Assembly: GCA_016235245.1 (NCBI GenBank)
Contig: JACRLO010000019.1
Coordinates: forward strand, 48,692-112,691
Direction: 5' to 3'
DNA from: Nitrospirota bacterium
GTDB lineage: Bacteria; Nitrospirota; Thermodesulfovibrionia; Thermodesulfovibrionales; UBA6898
DNA: 64,000 nt
In this document: one piece after another, positions 33,984-42,863 of the stretch
Position numbering within the stretch: the stretch's first letter is position 1
Layout of the letters: each line of letters opens with the position of its first letter
Program-made: the position numbers and the translations under genes
The notes under the pieces: generated by a model
Told to the model about the DNA's origin: nothing
Seen by the model: the letters and a program-made list of their open reading frames with translations, nothing else
Databases searched by the model: none

Positions 33984-34678
33984 TAAAAAAATCTGAACAG
34001 CAGAAAGGTCAGGAGCGTTCCCATGAGTGCTCCCAGCACCACTTCCAGCCAGGTATGCATCTTTATCGCGATCCTGGACTGGGCGATCCAGACCGCCAGG
34101 AGAAAGCAGAGGACCGAGATGTAAAGGTTCTCCGTGATATACGTGACCGAGACCCAGACCGAAAAGGCGAGCGCTGAATGGCCGGAGGGCATGCCGCCGC
34201 TTAGGGCATGCCCTTTTCCGAATTGTGCTTTTGTAACGATAACGGCAATAAGTACAAGTACGAAGGCGATGAAGGATATTTCTTCCTTTGAATGTTTTGC
34301 GACATGAAAGCCTTCACTGAAAATAACTTTTACATAGGGGAAAAGCACTACATAGCCGAGCACTGCTGCGCCGAAGGCAGTGATAAGCACTGCGCCGGCA
34401 GCAATATCTTTTGCGATCCCTGCCTTCTCCGAATAGTCTGGAGACAGAATATCCACAACGGCCTCTATGGCGCTGTTCATCATCTCCGCTGCAAGTACGA
34501 GGATAACGGCAAGCGCAATGATGACGAGCTCAGACTTTGAGACGCCGACCATATAGCTGAAAAACAGGACACCAGCTGCCGAGAAAAAATGGTATCGGAG
34601 ATGTTTCTGGGTGCGTACTCCATACAGTATGCCTTCTATGGCGTGGTTAGCGCTTTTAATCCAGGCGGACAAAGGCAT
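33980..34678 (-). CDS. Diacylglycerol/undecaprenol kinase fused to a PAP2 phosphatase
   Basis: 232 residues, all membrane-embedded. The first half (about 1-115) is DgkA-like with the catalytic stretch EMMNSAIEAVVD and the GIAKDIAAGAVL helix. The second half (about 130-232) is a PAP2-type phosphatase with GGMPSGHSALAF, and its third motif is RIAIKMHTWLEVVLG. Both lipid phosphorylation and dephosphorylation would be in one protein, most likely acting on undecaprenyl carriers. It follows ybeY, overlapping it, which is the usual place for dgkA. It converges with the kinase gene by 4 bases. Confidence 0.88.
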   Translation of the reverse strand: MPLSAWIKSANHAIEGILYGVRTQKHLRYHFFSAAGVLFFSYMVGVSKSELVIIALAVILVLAAEMMNSAIEAVVDILSPDYSEKAGIAKDIAAGAVLITAFGAAVLGYVVLFPYVKVIFSEGFHVAKHSKEEISFIAFVLVLIAVIVTKAQFGKGHALSGGMPSGHSALAFSVWVSVTYITENLYISVLCFLLAVWIAQSRIAIKMHTWLEVVLGALMGTLLTFLLFRFFY

Positions 34679-35102
34679 CCCGAATCTCCTTTTCCTTCTT
34701 CTCCATCTTTGCCTTCAGGTATCTGCTCTTCTCATGGTCGTACCCCAACAGATGCAGCAGCCCGTGAATAAGCAGTCTTCTCAGCTCTTCCTCAAAGGTG
34801 GATTCGTATTGCCGCGCCTGGCTGATCGCCCTTGGCACGGAGATGACGATATCTCCGAGCATTGGCGTCGTGATATCGCCCGGGCTGAAACCCTCGTCCA
34901 TCGGGAAGGAAAGGACATCGGTTTCTTTGGGGATGCCGCGATAGCGCTGGTTGAGGAGCTTCATTCGTCTGCTGCCCACAAAGAGCAGGCTCAACTCAGC
35001 CTCTTTACGTCCGAGCAGGAACAGGGCACTGGTAAGGTCGGCCCTGATCTTACGCAAATTTAGGCTTTTCGATCTTTGCCGGTTCTTTATGTGAATTGCC
35101 AT
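34656..35102 (-). CDS. ybeY: Endoribonuclease YbeY
   Basis: Zinc-dependent RNase for rRNA maturation and ribosome quality control. The zinc motif HGLLHLLGYDH (three histidines) is intact, as is the preceding ETDVLSFP. With the ATG at 35102 (MAIHIKNRQ) the length is 148 residues, normal for the family. Nine further codons upstream are open but unneeded. It overlaps the HD gene upstream by 53 bases and dgkA downstream by 23, in the conserved phoH-HD-ybeY-dgkA order. Confidence 0.93.
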   Translation of the reverse strand: MAIHIKNRQRSKSLNLRKIRADLTSALFLLGRKEAELSLLFVGSRRMKLLNQRYRGIPKETDVLSFPMDEGFSPGDITTPMLGDIVISVPRAISQARQYESTFEEELRRLLIHGLLHLLGYDHEKSRYLKAKMEKKEKEIRDAFVRLD

Positions 35103-36543
35103 TGCCGAAATCGAAACCAGGGTAGTCAATCCTCTTATGCATGATGCCGGTCAGGATGTAGATAAAGCGTTTCTTGATCTCTGATATGTCCTTGAGGGTA
35201 AGTTCGCACTCGTCAAGCTGTCCCTCGAGAAAAATATGGTTGATGATCTTCTCGACAAGCGCTGATATCCTTGCCGGTGTGGGGTCATTGAGAACCTTTG
35301 AAGCAGCCTCCACCGCATCGGCCATCATGACCAGCGCGGCAACCCGGGTCTGGGGTTTCGGCCCGGGATACATATACTCCTCTTCGCCGGGGCTGATGTC
35401 GTGCCCCATATCCTTTGCCTTCTGGAAGAAATAGGTGAGCACTGCTGTCCCATGGTGCTGCCGGATGATGTCGATAATCGACTGGGGCAGCTGGTATTGT
35501 TTTGCAAGCTCGACCCCTTCTTTTACATGGTTGATGATGATCATGCTGCTCATGTGAGGCGTAAGCCTGTCATGTTTGCTCGGCGCTCCGCTCTGATTTT
35601 CGACGAAATACTCAGGCATCTTTGCCTTGCCGATATCGTGGTAGTAGGAGCTTACGCGCGCCAGCAGGGGGTTGACGCCGACGGCCTCGGCAGCCGATTC
35701 CACCAGACTGCCGACGATTACGCTGTGGTGATAGGTCCCCGGCGCATTGATCATGAGCATTTTCATGAGCGGCTGGTTCAGGTCAAGAAGCTCCAGGAGA
35801 CTGATATCGGTCGTGACCTTGAAGAGATACTCAAAAAGCGGAAGGATGAGCGAGACGATTGCAGAAACCGTGGTGCCGGAGAATATCGCAAGGACGATTG
35901 CGGCAGGCGCTTTTTCGGTAAAAAGCTCGCCTTTTGAGATAAGGAAGATGATCACCAGACAGATATTTACCAGGATGACATAGAGGCCGCCACGCAGCAA
36001 TGCTGACCTTTTTTTGCACCGGATTACACTGAATGCGGCAGTGAGGCTGCCCACAAAGGTATAGATCGGGAAAAACGACTCCTCGAGCCAATACCCGGTC
36101 AAAAGGCTTACGGTAAAAGAAAAGGTGATCGCGGTGTGAAAATCAAAAAGCAGGGTGACGAGCATTGCTCCTGTCGCGATCGGGATGCCGTACATGGCAA
36201 TGCCCGTATCGCCCGTGCCCAGCCCCTTCATCATACTGATCAGAAAATAACTGAAGATCCTGCCTGCCATAAGCGTGCCGATGATCATAAGACTCAAAAG
36301 CAAAAGCATGTTGTAGTTGTTCAGATAGGCCGGTTTGTATCTCATGATATCGCGGTAGAGCACAAAGAGCAGGACAAACGATATGAGTGTGCCTCCCAGG
36401 AATTTGTTCAGGCTGAATTCCTGAAGCAGCAACAGTGAGGTGACCACCGCAATGCCGAAAAGATAGGACAACTTGATAAGGTTTGTCCTGACTGCAGGTG
36501 TATTAAGCTTCTGTAATGATATCTCTGTTTTCATAGTGTTCAT
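35050..36543 (-). CDS. 7TM-HD family phosphohydrolase (PgpH-like)
   Basis: 497 residues. Seven or so membrane helices (about 22-245) are followed by a cytosolic HD domain (about 270-470) with HHSVIVGSLVE, the HD pair in YYHDIGKAKMPEYF and IIRQHHGT. PgpH-type proteins hydrolyse c-di-AMP. The large extracellular domain normally placed before the helices is missing, so this is a shortened form. It lies between phoH and ybeY, overlapping both, as PgpH genes often do. Whether the substrate is c-di-AMP in this organism is not known. Confidence 0.88.
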   Translation of the reverse strand: MNTMKTEISLQKLNTPAVRTNLIKLSYLFGIAVVTSLLLLQEFSLNKFLGGTLISFVLLFVLYRDIMRYKPAYLNNYNMLLLLSLMIIGTLMAGRIFSYFLISMMKGLGTGDTGIAMYGIPIATGAMLVTLLFDFHTAITFSFTVSLLTGYWLEESFFPIYTFVGSLTAAFSVIRCKKRSALLRGGLYVILVNICLVIIFLISKGELFTEKAPAAIVLAIFSGTTVSAIVSLILPLFEYLFKVTTDISLLELLDLNQPLMKMLMINAPGTYHHSVIVGSLVESAAEAVGVNPLLARVSSYYHDIGKAKMPEYFVENQSGAPSKHDRLTPHMSSMIIINHVKEGVELAKQYQLPQSIIDIIRQHHGTAVLTYFFQKAKDMGHDISPGEEEYMYPGPKPQTRVAALVMMADAVEAASKVLNDPTPARISALVEKIINHIFLEGQLDECELTLKDISEIKKRFIYILTGIMHKRIDYPGFDFGNGNSHKEPAKIEKPKFA

Positions 36544-37474
36544 ATGCCTTTATAATAGCCTGCACCAGCTTATGCCTTACCACGTCCCGCTCAGAGAAGG
36601 ATACAAAGGTAATGCCTCCGATGCCATCGAGAATCTTCATGACCTCCACGAGCCCCGATGCCCGGTTTGAGGGCAGGTCGATCTGCGTGACATCTCCGGT
36701 GATTACTGCCTTTGAATTAAAGCCCAGCCGGGTCAGGAACATCTTCATCTGCTCGGTCGTCGTGTTCTGCGCTTCATCAAGAATGACAAAAGCATCATTC
36801 AACGTCCTGCCCCGCATGAAGGCAAGTGGCGCTATCTCAATCACTCCGCGTTCCATGAGGTTCATGACTTTTTCAGTATCCATCATATCATACAATGCAT
36901 CATAGAGCGGCCTCAGGTAGGGGTTTACCTTCTCCTGGATGTCACCGGGCAGGAAGCCGAGTTTTTCACCTGCCTCGATTGCGGGTCGCGCAAGCACGAT
37001 TCTGCTGACCTCTTTTTTCAAAAGGGCATTCACCGCCATTGCCATGGCAAGATACGTCTTGCCGGTCCCTGCAGGCCCGATGCCAAAGACGATATCGAAT
37101 CCCTTTATGGAATCAAGATACCGTTTCTGGTTTTCTGTCTTGGGGATGATGAAACGACGCTTCGAAGAGACAGGTATATTATTGAGAAAGAGTTCCTTTA
37201 ACGACATGCCGTTGCCTTCAGACAGTGATCTGACCGCAAAGCGGATATCCTCCGGCCTGAGCGAGAAACCCTGCCGGCTGAGTTCCCTCAGGTCGTGAAT
37301 AAGGGTTTCCGCGGTTCTGACCTGTTCGTCCGCACCCTTTAAAAAAATCCTGTTACCCCGATAACTGGCCGAAATGCCGAGGGATTCTTCGATGAGCTTC
37401 AGGTTCTTCTCAAGGCTGGTGAAAAGGAACGGCAGTTCGCTTTCGCTGTCAAAGGCTATTTCAACGGTCTCCGT
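36503..37474 (-). CDS. phoH: PhoH family ATPase/RNA-binding protein, with a probable ACG start
   Basis: The PhoH core has Walker A GPAGTGKTYLAM, Walker B FVILDEAQNTT and TGDVTQIDLP. The first ATG in frame, at 37207, would give only 234 residues and cut off the N-terminal KH-like domain. The frame stays open upstream to 37474 and encodes a normal N-terminal part (ETVEIAFDSESELPF, ESLGISASYRGNRI, KGADEQVRTAETLI). The 323-residue total matches the family. At 37474 there is ACG, with TAAGGAG five to six bases upstream and no ATG, GTG or TTG between the previous gene's stop and 37207. I therefore infer an ACG start, or an ATG lost by mutation or error. Confidence 0.85.
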   Translation of the reverse strand, partial: TETVEIAFDSESELPFLFTSLEKNLKLIEESLGISASYRGNRIFLKGADEQVRTAETLIHDLRELSRQGFSLRPEDIRFAVRSLSEGNGMSLKELFLNNIPVSSKRRFIIPKTENQKRYLDSIKGFDIVFGIGPAGTGKTYLAMAMAVNALLKKEVSRIVLARPAIEAGEKLGFLPGDIQEKVNPYLRPLYDALYDMMDTEKVMNLMERGVIEIAPLAFMRGRTLNDAFVILDEAQNTTTEQMKMFLTRLGFNSKAVITGDVTQIDLPSNRASGLVEVMKILDGIGGITFVSFSERDVVRHKLVQAIIKAYEHYENRDIITEA

Positions 37475-37483
37475 AGCAGCTCC

Positions 37484-38134
37484 TTATTCCGTCTTCATGG
37501 TGACATAGGTCTGCAGGCCTTCGGCCTTCTTGAGCTTCAGTGCAAGCAGTTCAGCCTCTTTCTTCTCACTGAACTCGCCTGTTTTGACCTTGAATATCTT
37601 CTGCCCGTTCTTGTTTTTTCCTGCAGAAATAAAGGACTTGTAGCCCTTCTTGTCGAATTTTGTCTTCAGATGCTTTGCCTCGGCACTATTTTTGAACGCC
37701 CCTATCTGAACGGTATAGAGGACGCTTTTACTTTCCAATGCAGCCGCTTCAATCTTATGGGGAGCTTTCTCGACCGCCGGTTTTGCAATCTGAGACTCAG
37801 CGCTCTTTTGCGGTTGCACAGGTTTCTCTGCTGCCGGAGCGACAGGTAATACCGGCTCCTTGCTCGCAGGAGTAACGGCATGTGCCACGGGAGACACTGG
37901 TTCAGCCAGCGGTGCTGCGGCCGGCGAAGGGGCAGCAGGCTGTGGCTCCTGTTTCGGCACCTGACCGGTTGACTCGGCTGCCTGCAGAATCTGGACCGGT
38001 TTCGGGGTGTTGCTCTTGCCGACAAAATAACCGAGGGTGAAGCTCAGACCGGAAAATATGATCACGACAACGATGATGAATTCCTTGCCGAGCATGAATC
38101 CGGAAGGCCTTTCAGTGAATTCTTCGCCGTTCAT
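37484..38134 (-). CDS. Membrane-anchored SPOR-domain protein
   Basis: 216 residues. One transmembrane helix (about 17-40, KEFIIVVVIIFSGLSFTLGY) is followed by a long Pro/Ala-rich linker (about 45-135). A C-terminal SPOR domain (about 138-214) has YTVQIGAFKNSAEAKHLKTK and KVKTGEF. SPOR domains bind denuded glycan at the division septum, so a role in cell division or peptidoglycan is likely. The start overlaps the queA stop by 4 bases. The stop is nine bases before the proposed phoH start. Confidence 0.9.
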   Translation of the reverse strand: MNGEEFTERPSGFMLGKEFIIVVVIIFSGLSFTLGYFVGKSNTPKPVQILQAAESTGQVPKQEPQPAAPSPAAAPLAEPVSPVAHAVTPASKEPVLPVAPAAEKPVQPQKSAESQIAKPAVEKAPHKIEAAALESKSVLYTVQIGAFKNSAEAKHLKTKFDKKGYKSFISAGKNKNGQKIFKVKTGEFSEKKEAELLALKLKKAEGLQTYVTMKTE

Positions 38135-39138
38135 AAAACAAGCATAGCATCACCATAGGAAAAAAATCTATATCCTCGTGAGATGGCCTCTGCATAGGCA
38201 TTGAGAAGGTTTTTACGGCCTGAAAACGCTGCGGTGAGCATAAGCGGTGTGGAGCGCGGAAGATGAAAATTCGTGATCAGGGAATCAGCAGCCCTGAACT
38301 GAAAACCTTCATGAATAAAGATGTCCGTCGAGCCCTTGATGGTTCCGTTGGACGATTGGACAACGCTTTTTCCCGACAGATATCCTTCCAGGGTGCGGGT
38401 CGTTGTCGTGCCGACGGTAATAACACGGTTGCCGCGCCGCTTTGTCTCCCCGATCTCACGGATCAGTGAGCTGTCGATCTCAAAATGCTCGCTATCCATG
38501 GTGTGGTCCCGGATATTGTCGGCCTTGACCGGCCTGAATGTTCCGATCCCGACATGAAGAGTGACCCTGCGGAGAAGAATAGAACGGTCCCGCAGTTCAT
38601 TGAGCAGGTCATTGGTGAAATGCAGGCCTGCGGTCGGCGCCGCAATAGACCCCTCCCGTTCGGCATAAACAGTCTGATAACGTTCTTTGTCTGTCTCGTC
38701 GGCTTTCCTCCTGATATACGGAGGAAGCGGCATCTGCCCATGTTCCTGGATGATCCTCTGCATTTCCGGTGTGGTTTCGAAGGTCACGGTCATGTCCTCT
38801 GTCATATGCACCGTGAAGCAGTCAGCAACGGTCAGCGGTCCGGAATACCGCTCTTTGGCGAGTACACGCCACGACGTCTCCGAAAGCTTTTCGACCAGGA
38901 GGATGTCAATTTTTCCTCCTGTGGGCTTGTACGCGGTCACGCGTGCGGGGAATACGCGCGAATTATTCATCACGAGCATATCGCCGGCCTGCAGATAAGA
39001 AGGCAAGTCAGAGAAATGTCTGTGCTCCATCTTCCCATTTCGTGAAAGCACAAGCAGACGCGAACTGTCCCGTTTTTCGACCGGTCTTTCTGCTATGAAT
39101 CCGTCGGGAAGGAAAAAATCGAAATCAGCGGTTTTCAT
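38131..39138 (-). CDS. queA: S-adenosylmethionine:tRNA ribosyltransferase-isomerase
   Basis: 335 residues from the ATG at 39138, the normal length. QueA makes epoxyqueuosine in tRNA by transferring ribose from SAM to preQ1. Typical stretches are LPDGFIAERPVEKRDSSRLL near the start, the GSIAAPTAGLHFT motif and HVGIGTFRPV. The start lies within the end of the SpoIID-type gene (14-base overlap). queH, the last step of queuosine synthesis, is two genes upstream. Confidence 0.96.
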   Translation of the reverse strand: MKTADFDFFLPDGFIAERPVEKRDSSRLLVLSRNGKMEHRHFSDLPSYLQAGDMLVMNNSRVFPARVTAYKPTGGKIDILLVEKLSETSWRVLAKERYSGPLTVADCFTVHMTEDMTVTFETTPEMQRIIQEHGQMPLPPYIRRKADETDKERYQTVYAEREGSIAAPTAGLHFTNDLLNELRDRSILLRRVTLHVGIGTFRPVKADNIRDHTMDSEHFEIDSSLIREIGETKRRGNRVITVGTTTTRTLEGYLSGKSVVQSSNGTIKGSTDIFIHEGFQFRAADSLITNFHLPRSTPLMLTAAFSGRKNLLNAYAEAISRGYRFFSYGDAMLVL

Positions 39139-40117
39139 ACTGCTGTAATACCGTGCCCGGGTAGAAATAGGCGAGGATGTCTTTGTACCCGACTCCGCTC
39201 TTTGCCATTTCCAGAGAACTCCATTGACAGAGACCAACGCCATGGCCGAAGCCTTTTCCATCGAATACCATGACATTGTTATCACGGGATACCGTGAAAT
39301 TCGTGCTCGGCAGTCTGTTCCAGCCGATCGCTTTGCGCAGGTCCGTGGCCTTCATGGATTGTGCTGAGCCGGTCTGGGCAACATCGACCGTCTTTACCCG
39401 TTTCGTTGAGGTATACGACGTGATCGTTATGTCCCTGATGCCGGGAATATTCAGCACCTTCTCAACCTCTTCGATCGGAATGCGGCGTTCCCATATCCAG
39501 TAAGGGGAGGACTCACAGCTTCCTGAAACAGGTTTGAGGTAGGGATAGCCCTTGCCGAAGACCTCCTCCGGAGCCTCGGTCAGGCCTCCTGAAGTGGAGT
39601 GGTAGAAGGCCTCGATGATCCTGCCGTTGTACGTGAGCACTTCCCCTTCGGTGTTCATCACCGCATAGGCGATGCGTGCATTCTCACTAGAGCCCTTATA
39701 GACCTGGTGGAGAACCGAGGAGGTGAGATCGAAGTTTGGATTGTTGTTCTGGGCCTTCTGATACAGCGCATAGGTCCTGGAGATGACCGCCTGGGTCTTC
39801 AGCGCTTCCATATCCCAGTCTGCACCGACCTCGGCACTCACCACACTCTTGATATACTCCTCAAGAGGGAGTTCATTGATAAGGTAAAGACCGGCCTTGC
39901 CTTTCCATACCTCTATATTGCCGGGATAGCGTGTGCCGTTGACCAGAAGGTCTCCTTTGAGTTTCCCCATCCGTTCTATCTTTTCATCCCGCGAGGGGAT
40001 GTTTTGAAATACATCATCAAGGATGAGGACCTTCATGGCCGTGCCTGCCTCGGCAGCCGACGCAAGCAGCAGGAAGAACATGCATGCTGCTGCCAGTTTT
40101 CTGATCATAGTAATCAT
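39125..40117 (-). CDS. Exported SpoIID/LytB-domain protein
   Basis: 330 residues with a signal peptide (MITMIRKLAAACMFFLLLAS, cut near residue 24). The SpoIID domain (about 75-320) has INELPLEEYIKSVVSAEVG, ALKTQAVISRTYAL, FYHSTSGGLTEAPEEVFG and GKGFGHGVGLCQWS. Family members are lytic transglycosylases that act on denuded glycan in endospore formers and on septal wall in other bacteria. It lies between queH and queA with overlaps on both sides and near a SPOR protein gene that also binds glycan. Confidence 0.9.
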   Translation of the reverse strand: MITMIRKLAAACMFFLLLASAAEAGTAMKVLILDDVFQNIPSRDEKIERMGKLKGDLLVNGTRYPGNIEVWKGKAGLYLINELPLEEYIKSVVSAEVGADWDMEALKTQAVISRTYALYQKAQNNNPNFDLTSSVLHQVYKGSSENARIAYAVMNTEGEVLTYNGRIIEAFYHSTSGGLTEAPEEVFGKGYPYLKPVSGSCESSPYWIWERRIPIEEVEKVLNIPGIRDITITSYTSTKRVKTVDVAQTGSAQSMKATDLRKAIGWNRLPSTNFTVSRDNNVMVFDGKGFGHGVGLCQWSSLEMAKSGVGYKDILAYFYPGTVLQQYENR

Positions 40118-40671
40118 GGTGTCTGATTATTTCTCCTTTTCCCGCCCTGGGTATACCGCTCCATCTCCGAGTATATGCAGCCGCAATATTTCTGGCGGTA
40201 GAGCGCAAGTTCCCGCGACATGTTTTGGGAGGTCTTCCAGCCTGGCCTGAAATCTTCAGCGAAGAATGATACGCCATACCGGGTTGCTGCCTTTTTGCCC
40301 TGCTCTAGTATAGCATCAAATTTCTGGTAGGGGCTTACCAGCAGCGAGGTCGTGAAGCCGTCGAAGTACATCTTCTTTGCCGCCTGAGCGGTTCTGTCAA
40401 GCCGCTTTTCATAGCAGACAGCACAGCGGTCCGGCCCCTTGCCTGCGACTGACTTCAGAAAATCGTCGAGGCAATAGTCATCATCGTATTCGATGTCAAG
40501 ATTCCAGAGTCTGCCGAGTTTGCTTACCGAGTCGAGTCTTGCCGTATATTCCGTGTACGGGTGAATATTGGGATTAAACCAGAATCCTTTTATGTCCATA
40601 CCCTTGAGGAGGAGGTTCTGGAGGGGATGGATGCTGCAGTTGGAACAGCAGATATGCATGAGGATTTTCAT
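40114..40671 (-). CDS. queH: Epoxyqueuosine reductase QueH
   Basis: 185 residues (DUF208 family). The cysteine motifs MHICCSNCS at the start, DRCAVCYEKR (about 82-91) and YCGCIYSE (about 162-169) provide the Fe-S cluster and catalytic cysteines. QueH reduces epoxyqueuosine to queuosine in tRNA and replaces QueG in many anaerobes. It belongs to one transcript with queA. The stop overlaps the SpoIID-type start by 4 bases. Confidence 0.93.
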   Translation of the reverse strand: MKILMHICCSNCSIHPLQNLLLKGMDIKGFWFNPNIHPYTEYTARLDSVSKLGRLWNLDIEYDDDYCLDDFLKSVAGKGPDRCAVCYEKRLDRTAQAAKKMYFDGFTTSLLVSPYQKFDAILEQGKKAATRYGVSFFAEDFRPGWKTSQNMSRELALYRQKYCGCIYSEMERYTQGGKRRNNQTP

Positions 40672-40740
40672 GCGCAGCCGTGATGGGTAGTGCGTGATGA
40701 GTACTGAGAAAAAAAGATACGAAAAAACGTATGCATGGGG

Positions 40741-41778
40741 TCAGAACAGGCCGCTGGGAATAGCCTTGCCGAGGTGGGCAAAGGCGCTTCGCGTTGCGAG
40801 CCTGCCGCGCGGCGTCCGTTCAATGAGACCCTCCTGAAGCAGGTAGGGCTCATACACATCCTCAATCGTTTCCCGGTCTTCCCGGAGCGAGGCCGAGATG
40901 GCCTCCACGCCTGCAGGGCCGCCATTGAACTTCTCGATGATCGTCAGCAGAAGTTTCCTGTCCATCTCGTCAAGTCCCTTTTCATCAACTTCAAGCGAGA
41001 GCAGGGAGCTCTTCGTTATGGCGAGATCGATCCTGCCGTCGCCAAGCACCTGGGCAAAATCCCGGATTCTCTTTAAGAGCCTGTTTGCGATACGGGGTGT
41101 GCCGCGTGACCGCCGTGCTATTTCAAGTGCCGCATTCTTTTCGATCGAGACCTTGAGGATGTTTGCCGAGCGCGTAATGATCTTTTCGAGTTCGTCATAG
41201 GAATAAAACCCAAGCCGGGTGACGATGCCGAAGCGGTCCCTGAGCGGTGAGGTGAGAAGACCTGTTCTCGTTGTTGCGCCGATGAGCGTGAACCTGGGAA
41301 GGTTCAGCTTAAGCGTCCGGGCATTGGGCCCCTGGCCTATGATGATGTCCAGCTGATAGTCTTCCATGGCAGGATAGAGCACTTCTTCCACAATGCGCGG
41401 CAGCCGGTGGATCTCGTCGATAAAGAGGATATCACGCTCAGAGAGATTGGTCAGGATCGCGGCGATATCGCCTGCACGTTCGAGCATCGGTCCTGACGTT
41501 GACTTGATGCTTACCTTCAGTTCATTGGATATGATATGCGCCAGCGTCGTTTTGCCGAGTCCGGGCGGCCCGCAGAACAGGAGGTGGTCAAGGGGTTCTT
41601 TCCTCTGGTTGGCAGCAGTAATGAATATCTTGAGATTTTCCTTGAGTTTCTCCTGGCCCACAAACTCATCGAGCGTCCCCGGCCTGAGATTAACATCGAG
41701 GATAGTTTCCTCATCACCAGCCGCCGGGCTGACGAGTCTCCCTGCAATCTCAGGATTGTCTATAAGGTGTTCATCCAT
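40741..41778 (-). CDS. ruvB: Holliday junction branch migration helicase RuvB
   Basis: 345 residues, full length. It has the Walker A motif [15 protein letters not shown], Walker [12 protein letters not shown], sensor 1 [20 protein letters not shown] and the C-terminal winged-helix [16 protein letters not shown]. It forms the ring motor of the RuvABC complex. It overlaps the ruvA stop by 8 bases. A 69-base gap separates it from queH. Confidence 0.98.
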   Translation of the reverse strand: MDEHLIDNPEIAGRLVSPAAGDEETILDVNLRPGTLDEFVGQEKLKENLKIFITAANQRKEPLDHLLFCGPPGLGKTTLAHIISNELKVSIKSTSGPMLERAGDIAAILTNLSERDILFIDEIHRLPRIVEEVLYPAMEDYQLDIIIGQGPNARTLKLNLPRFTLIGATTRTGLLTSPLRDRFGIVTRLGFYSYDELEKIITRSANILKVSIEKNAALEIARRSRGTPRIANRLLKRIRDFAQVLGDGRIDLAITKSSLLSLEVDEKGLDEMDRKLLLTIIEKFNGGPAGVEAISASLREDRETIEDVYEPYLLQEGLIERTPRGRLATRSAFAHLGKAIPSGLF

Positions 41779-42349
41779 GTTTTTTCTCTGACATGAGTTT
41801 AAGCACTTCCCGTATCACGGTTTCAATGTCCGTATGTCCCTGCTTATAGACCGGCTCCAGGAACTCCTGTGCAATGTTCTTCTTGTACCCCAGATTGATC
41901 AGGGCAGACAGGGCGTCGTCAAACACCTTGTCTTTTGAACCAGAAACTGCCGGAAGTTTTTCTCTCAATTCAAGAATGAGCCTCTGCGCGGTCTTCTTGC
42001 CCAGCCCCGGAATCCTGCAGAGCATGGCAACATCTTCAGTCTCAAGCGCGGTCAGAAATTCCTCAAGGGAAAGACCGGAAAGCACGTTCAGCGCCATTTT
42101 AGGCCCAACGCCGGTGATGCCGAGGAGGGTGGTAAATATTTTCTTCTCGTCTTCGGCATGAAAACCGAAGAGCTGTATGGCGTCTTCGCGCACATGGGTA
42201 TAAATATGGAGAAAGGCCTCCTGTCCTTCCTGGGGCAGCCGGGAAAGGATGTTTATCGGCACCTGCACCAGATATCCAACGCCATACGCTTCGATAAGCA
42301 GATGGTCGGGTTTTTTCGAAATTATTTTGCCTCTGAGGGAACCGATCAT
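41771..42349 (-). CDS. ruvA: Holliday junction branch migration protein RuvA
   Basis: 192 residues. It has the N-terminal OB fold ([20 protein letters not shown]), two helix-hairpin-helix motifs ([34 protein letters not shown]) and the C-terminal RuvB-binding domain ([18 protein letters not shown]). RuvA tetramers hold the junction for RuvB. It lies between ruvC and ruvB. Confidence 0.97.
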   Translation of the reverse strand: MIGSLRGKIISKKPDHLLIEAYGVGYLVQVPINILSRLPQEGQEAFLHIYTHVREDAIQLFGFHAEDEKKIFTTLLGITGVGPKMALNVLSGLSLEEFLTALETEDVAMLCRIPGLGKKTAQRLILELREKLPAVSGSKDKVFDDALSALINLGYKKNIAQEFLEPVYKQGHTDIETVIREVLKLMSEKKHG

Positions 42350-42364
42350 AGGATAAAAACCCGC

Positions 42365-42862
42365 TTACTCATTGCTTTTCTTGACTGCATTGCTGAATTT
42401 TATCGTATTTGCGTAGCACAGGGCAAGGGCGATGGCGTCAGCGCTGTCAGGAGCGAGGTCTCCCTGAAGGTTCAGAATGAGCCGAACCATCTTCTGCACC
42501 TGCTCTTTTTCAGCCCTTCCATAACCGACAACGGATTTTTTTACCTCAAGGGCGCTGCATTCATGCAGTTCGATCTCTTCTGATGCCGCTGCCAGGAGCG
42601 CAATGCCACGGGCGTACCCGAGGCTCATTGCCGCCCTGACGCTCTTTGCATAAAACATCTTTTCCACGACAACATGGTCCGGCCGGTAGTTCCGGATAAT
42701 GGCGATAAGACCCTCGTAGATATATTTAAGACGTTCATGCAGCGGCTTGGCGGATGAAGGCGCAATCGTCCCGGAGGTAACATAGGCAGCCCCCCTGGGC
42801 AGGATATCAATAAGCCCATACCCGCACCTGATGCTTCCGGGATCTATACCGAGTATCTTCAC
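42365..42862 (-). CDS. ruvC: Holliday junction resolvase RuvC
   Basis: 165 residues from a GTG at 42862, placed so that the protein begins with MKILGIDPGSIRCGYG, the first active-site Asp motif. Further acidic residues lie in VVVEKMFYAKS and DSADAIALALC. The GTG directly follows the gmhA stop (TAAGGTG). Longer frames upstream would read into gmhA and are rejected. Confidence 0.95.
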   Translation of the reverse strand: MKILGIDPGSIRCGYGLIDILPRGAAYVTSGTIAPSSAKPLHERLKYIYEGLIAIIRNYRPDHVVVEKMFYAKSVRAAMSLGYARGIALLAAASEEIELHECSALEVKKSVVGYGRAEKEQVQKMVRLILNLQGDLAPDSADAIALALCYANTIKFSNAVKKSNE

Positions 42863-42863
42863 C

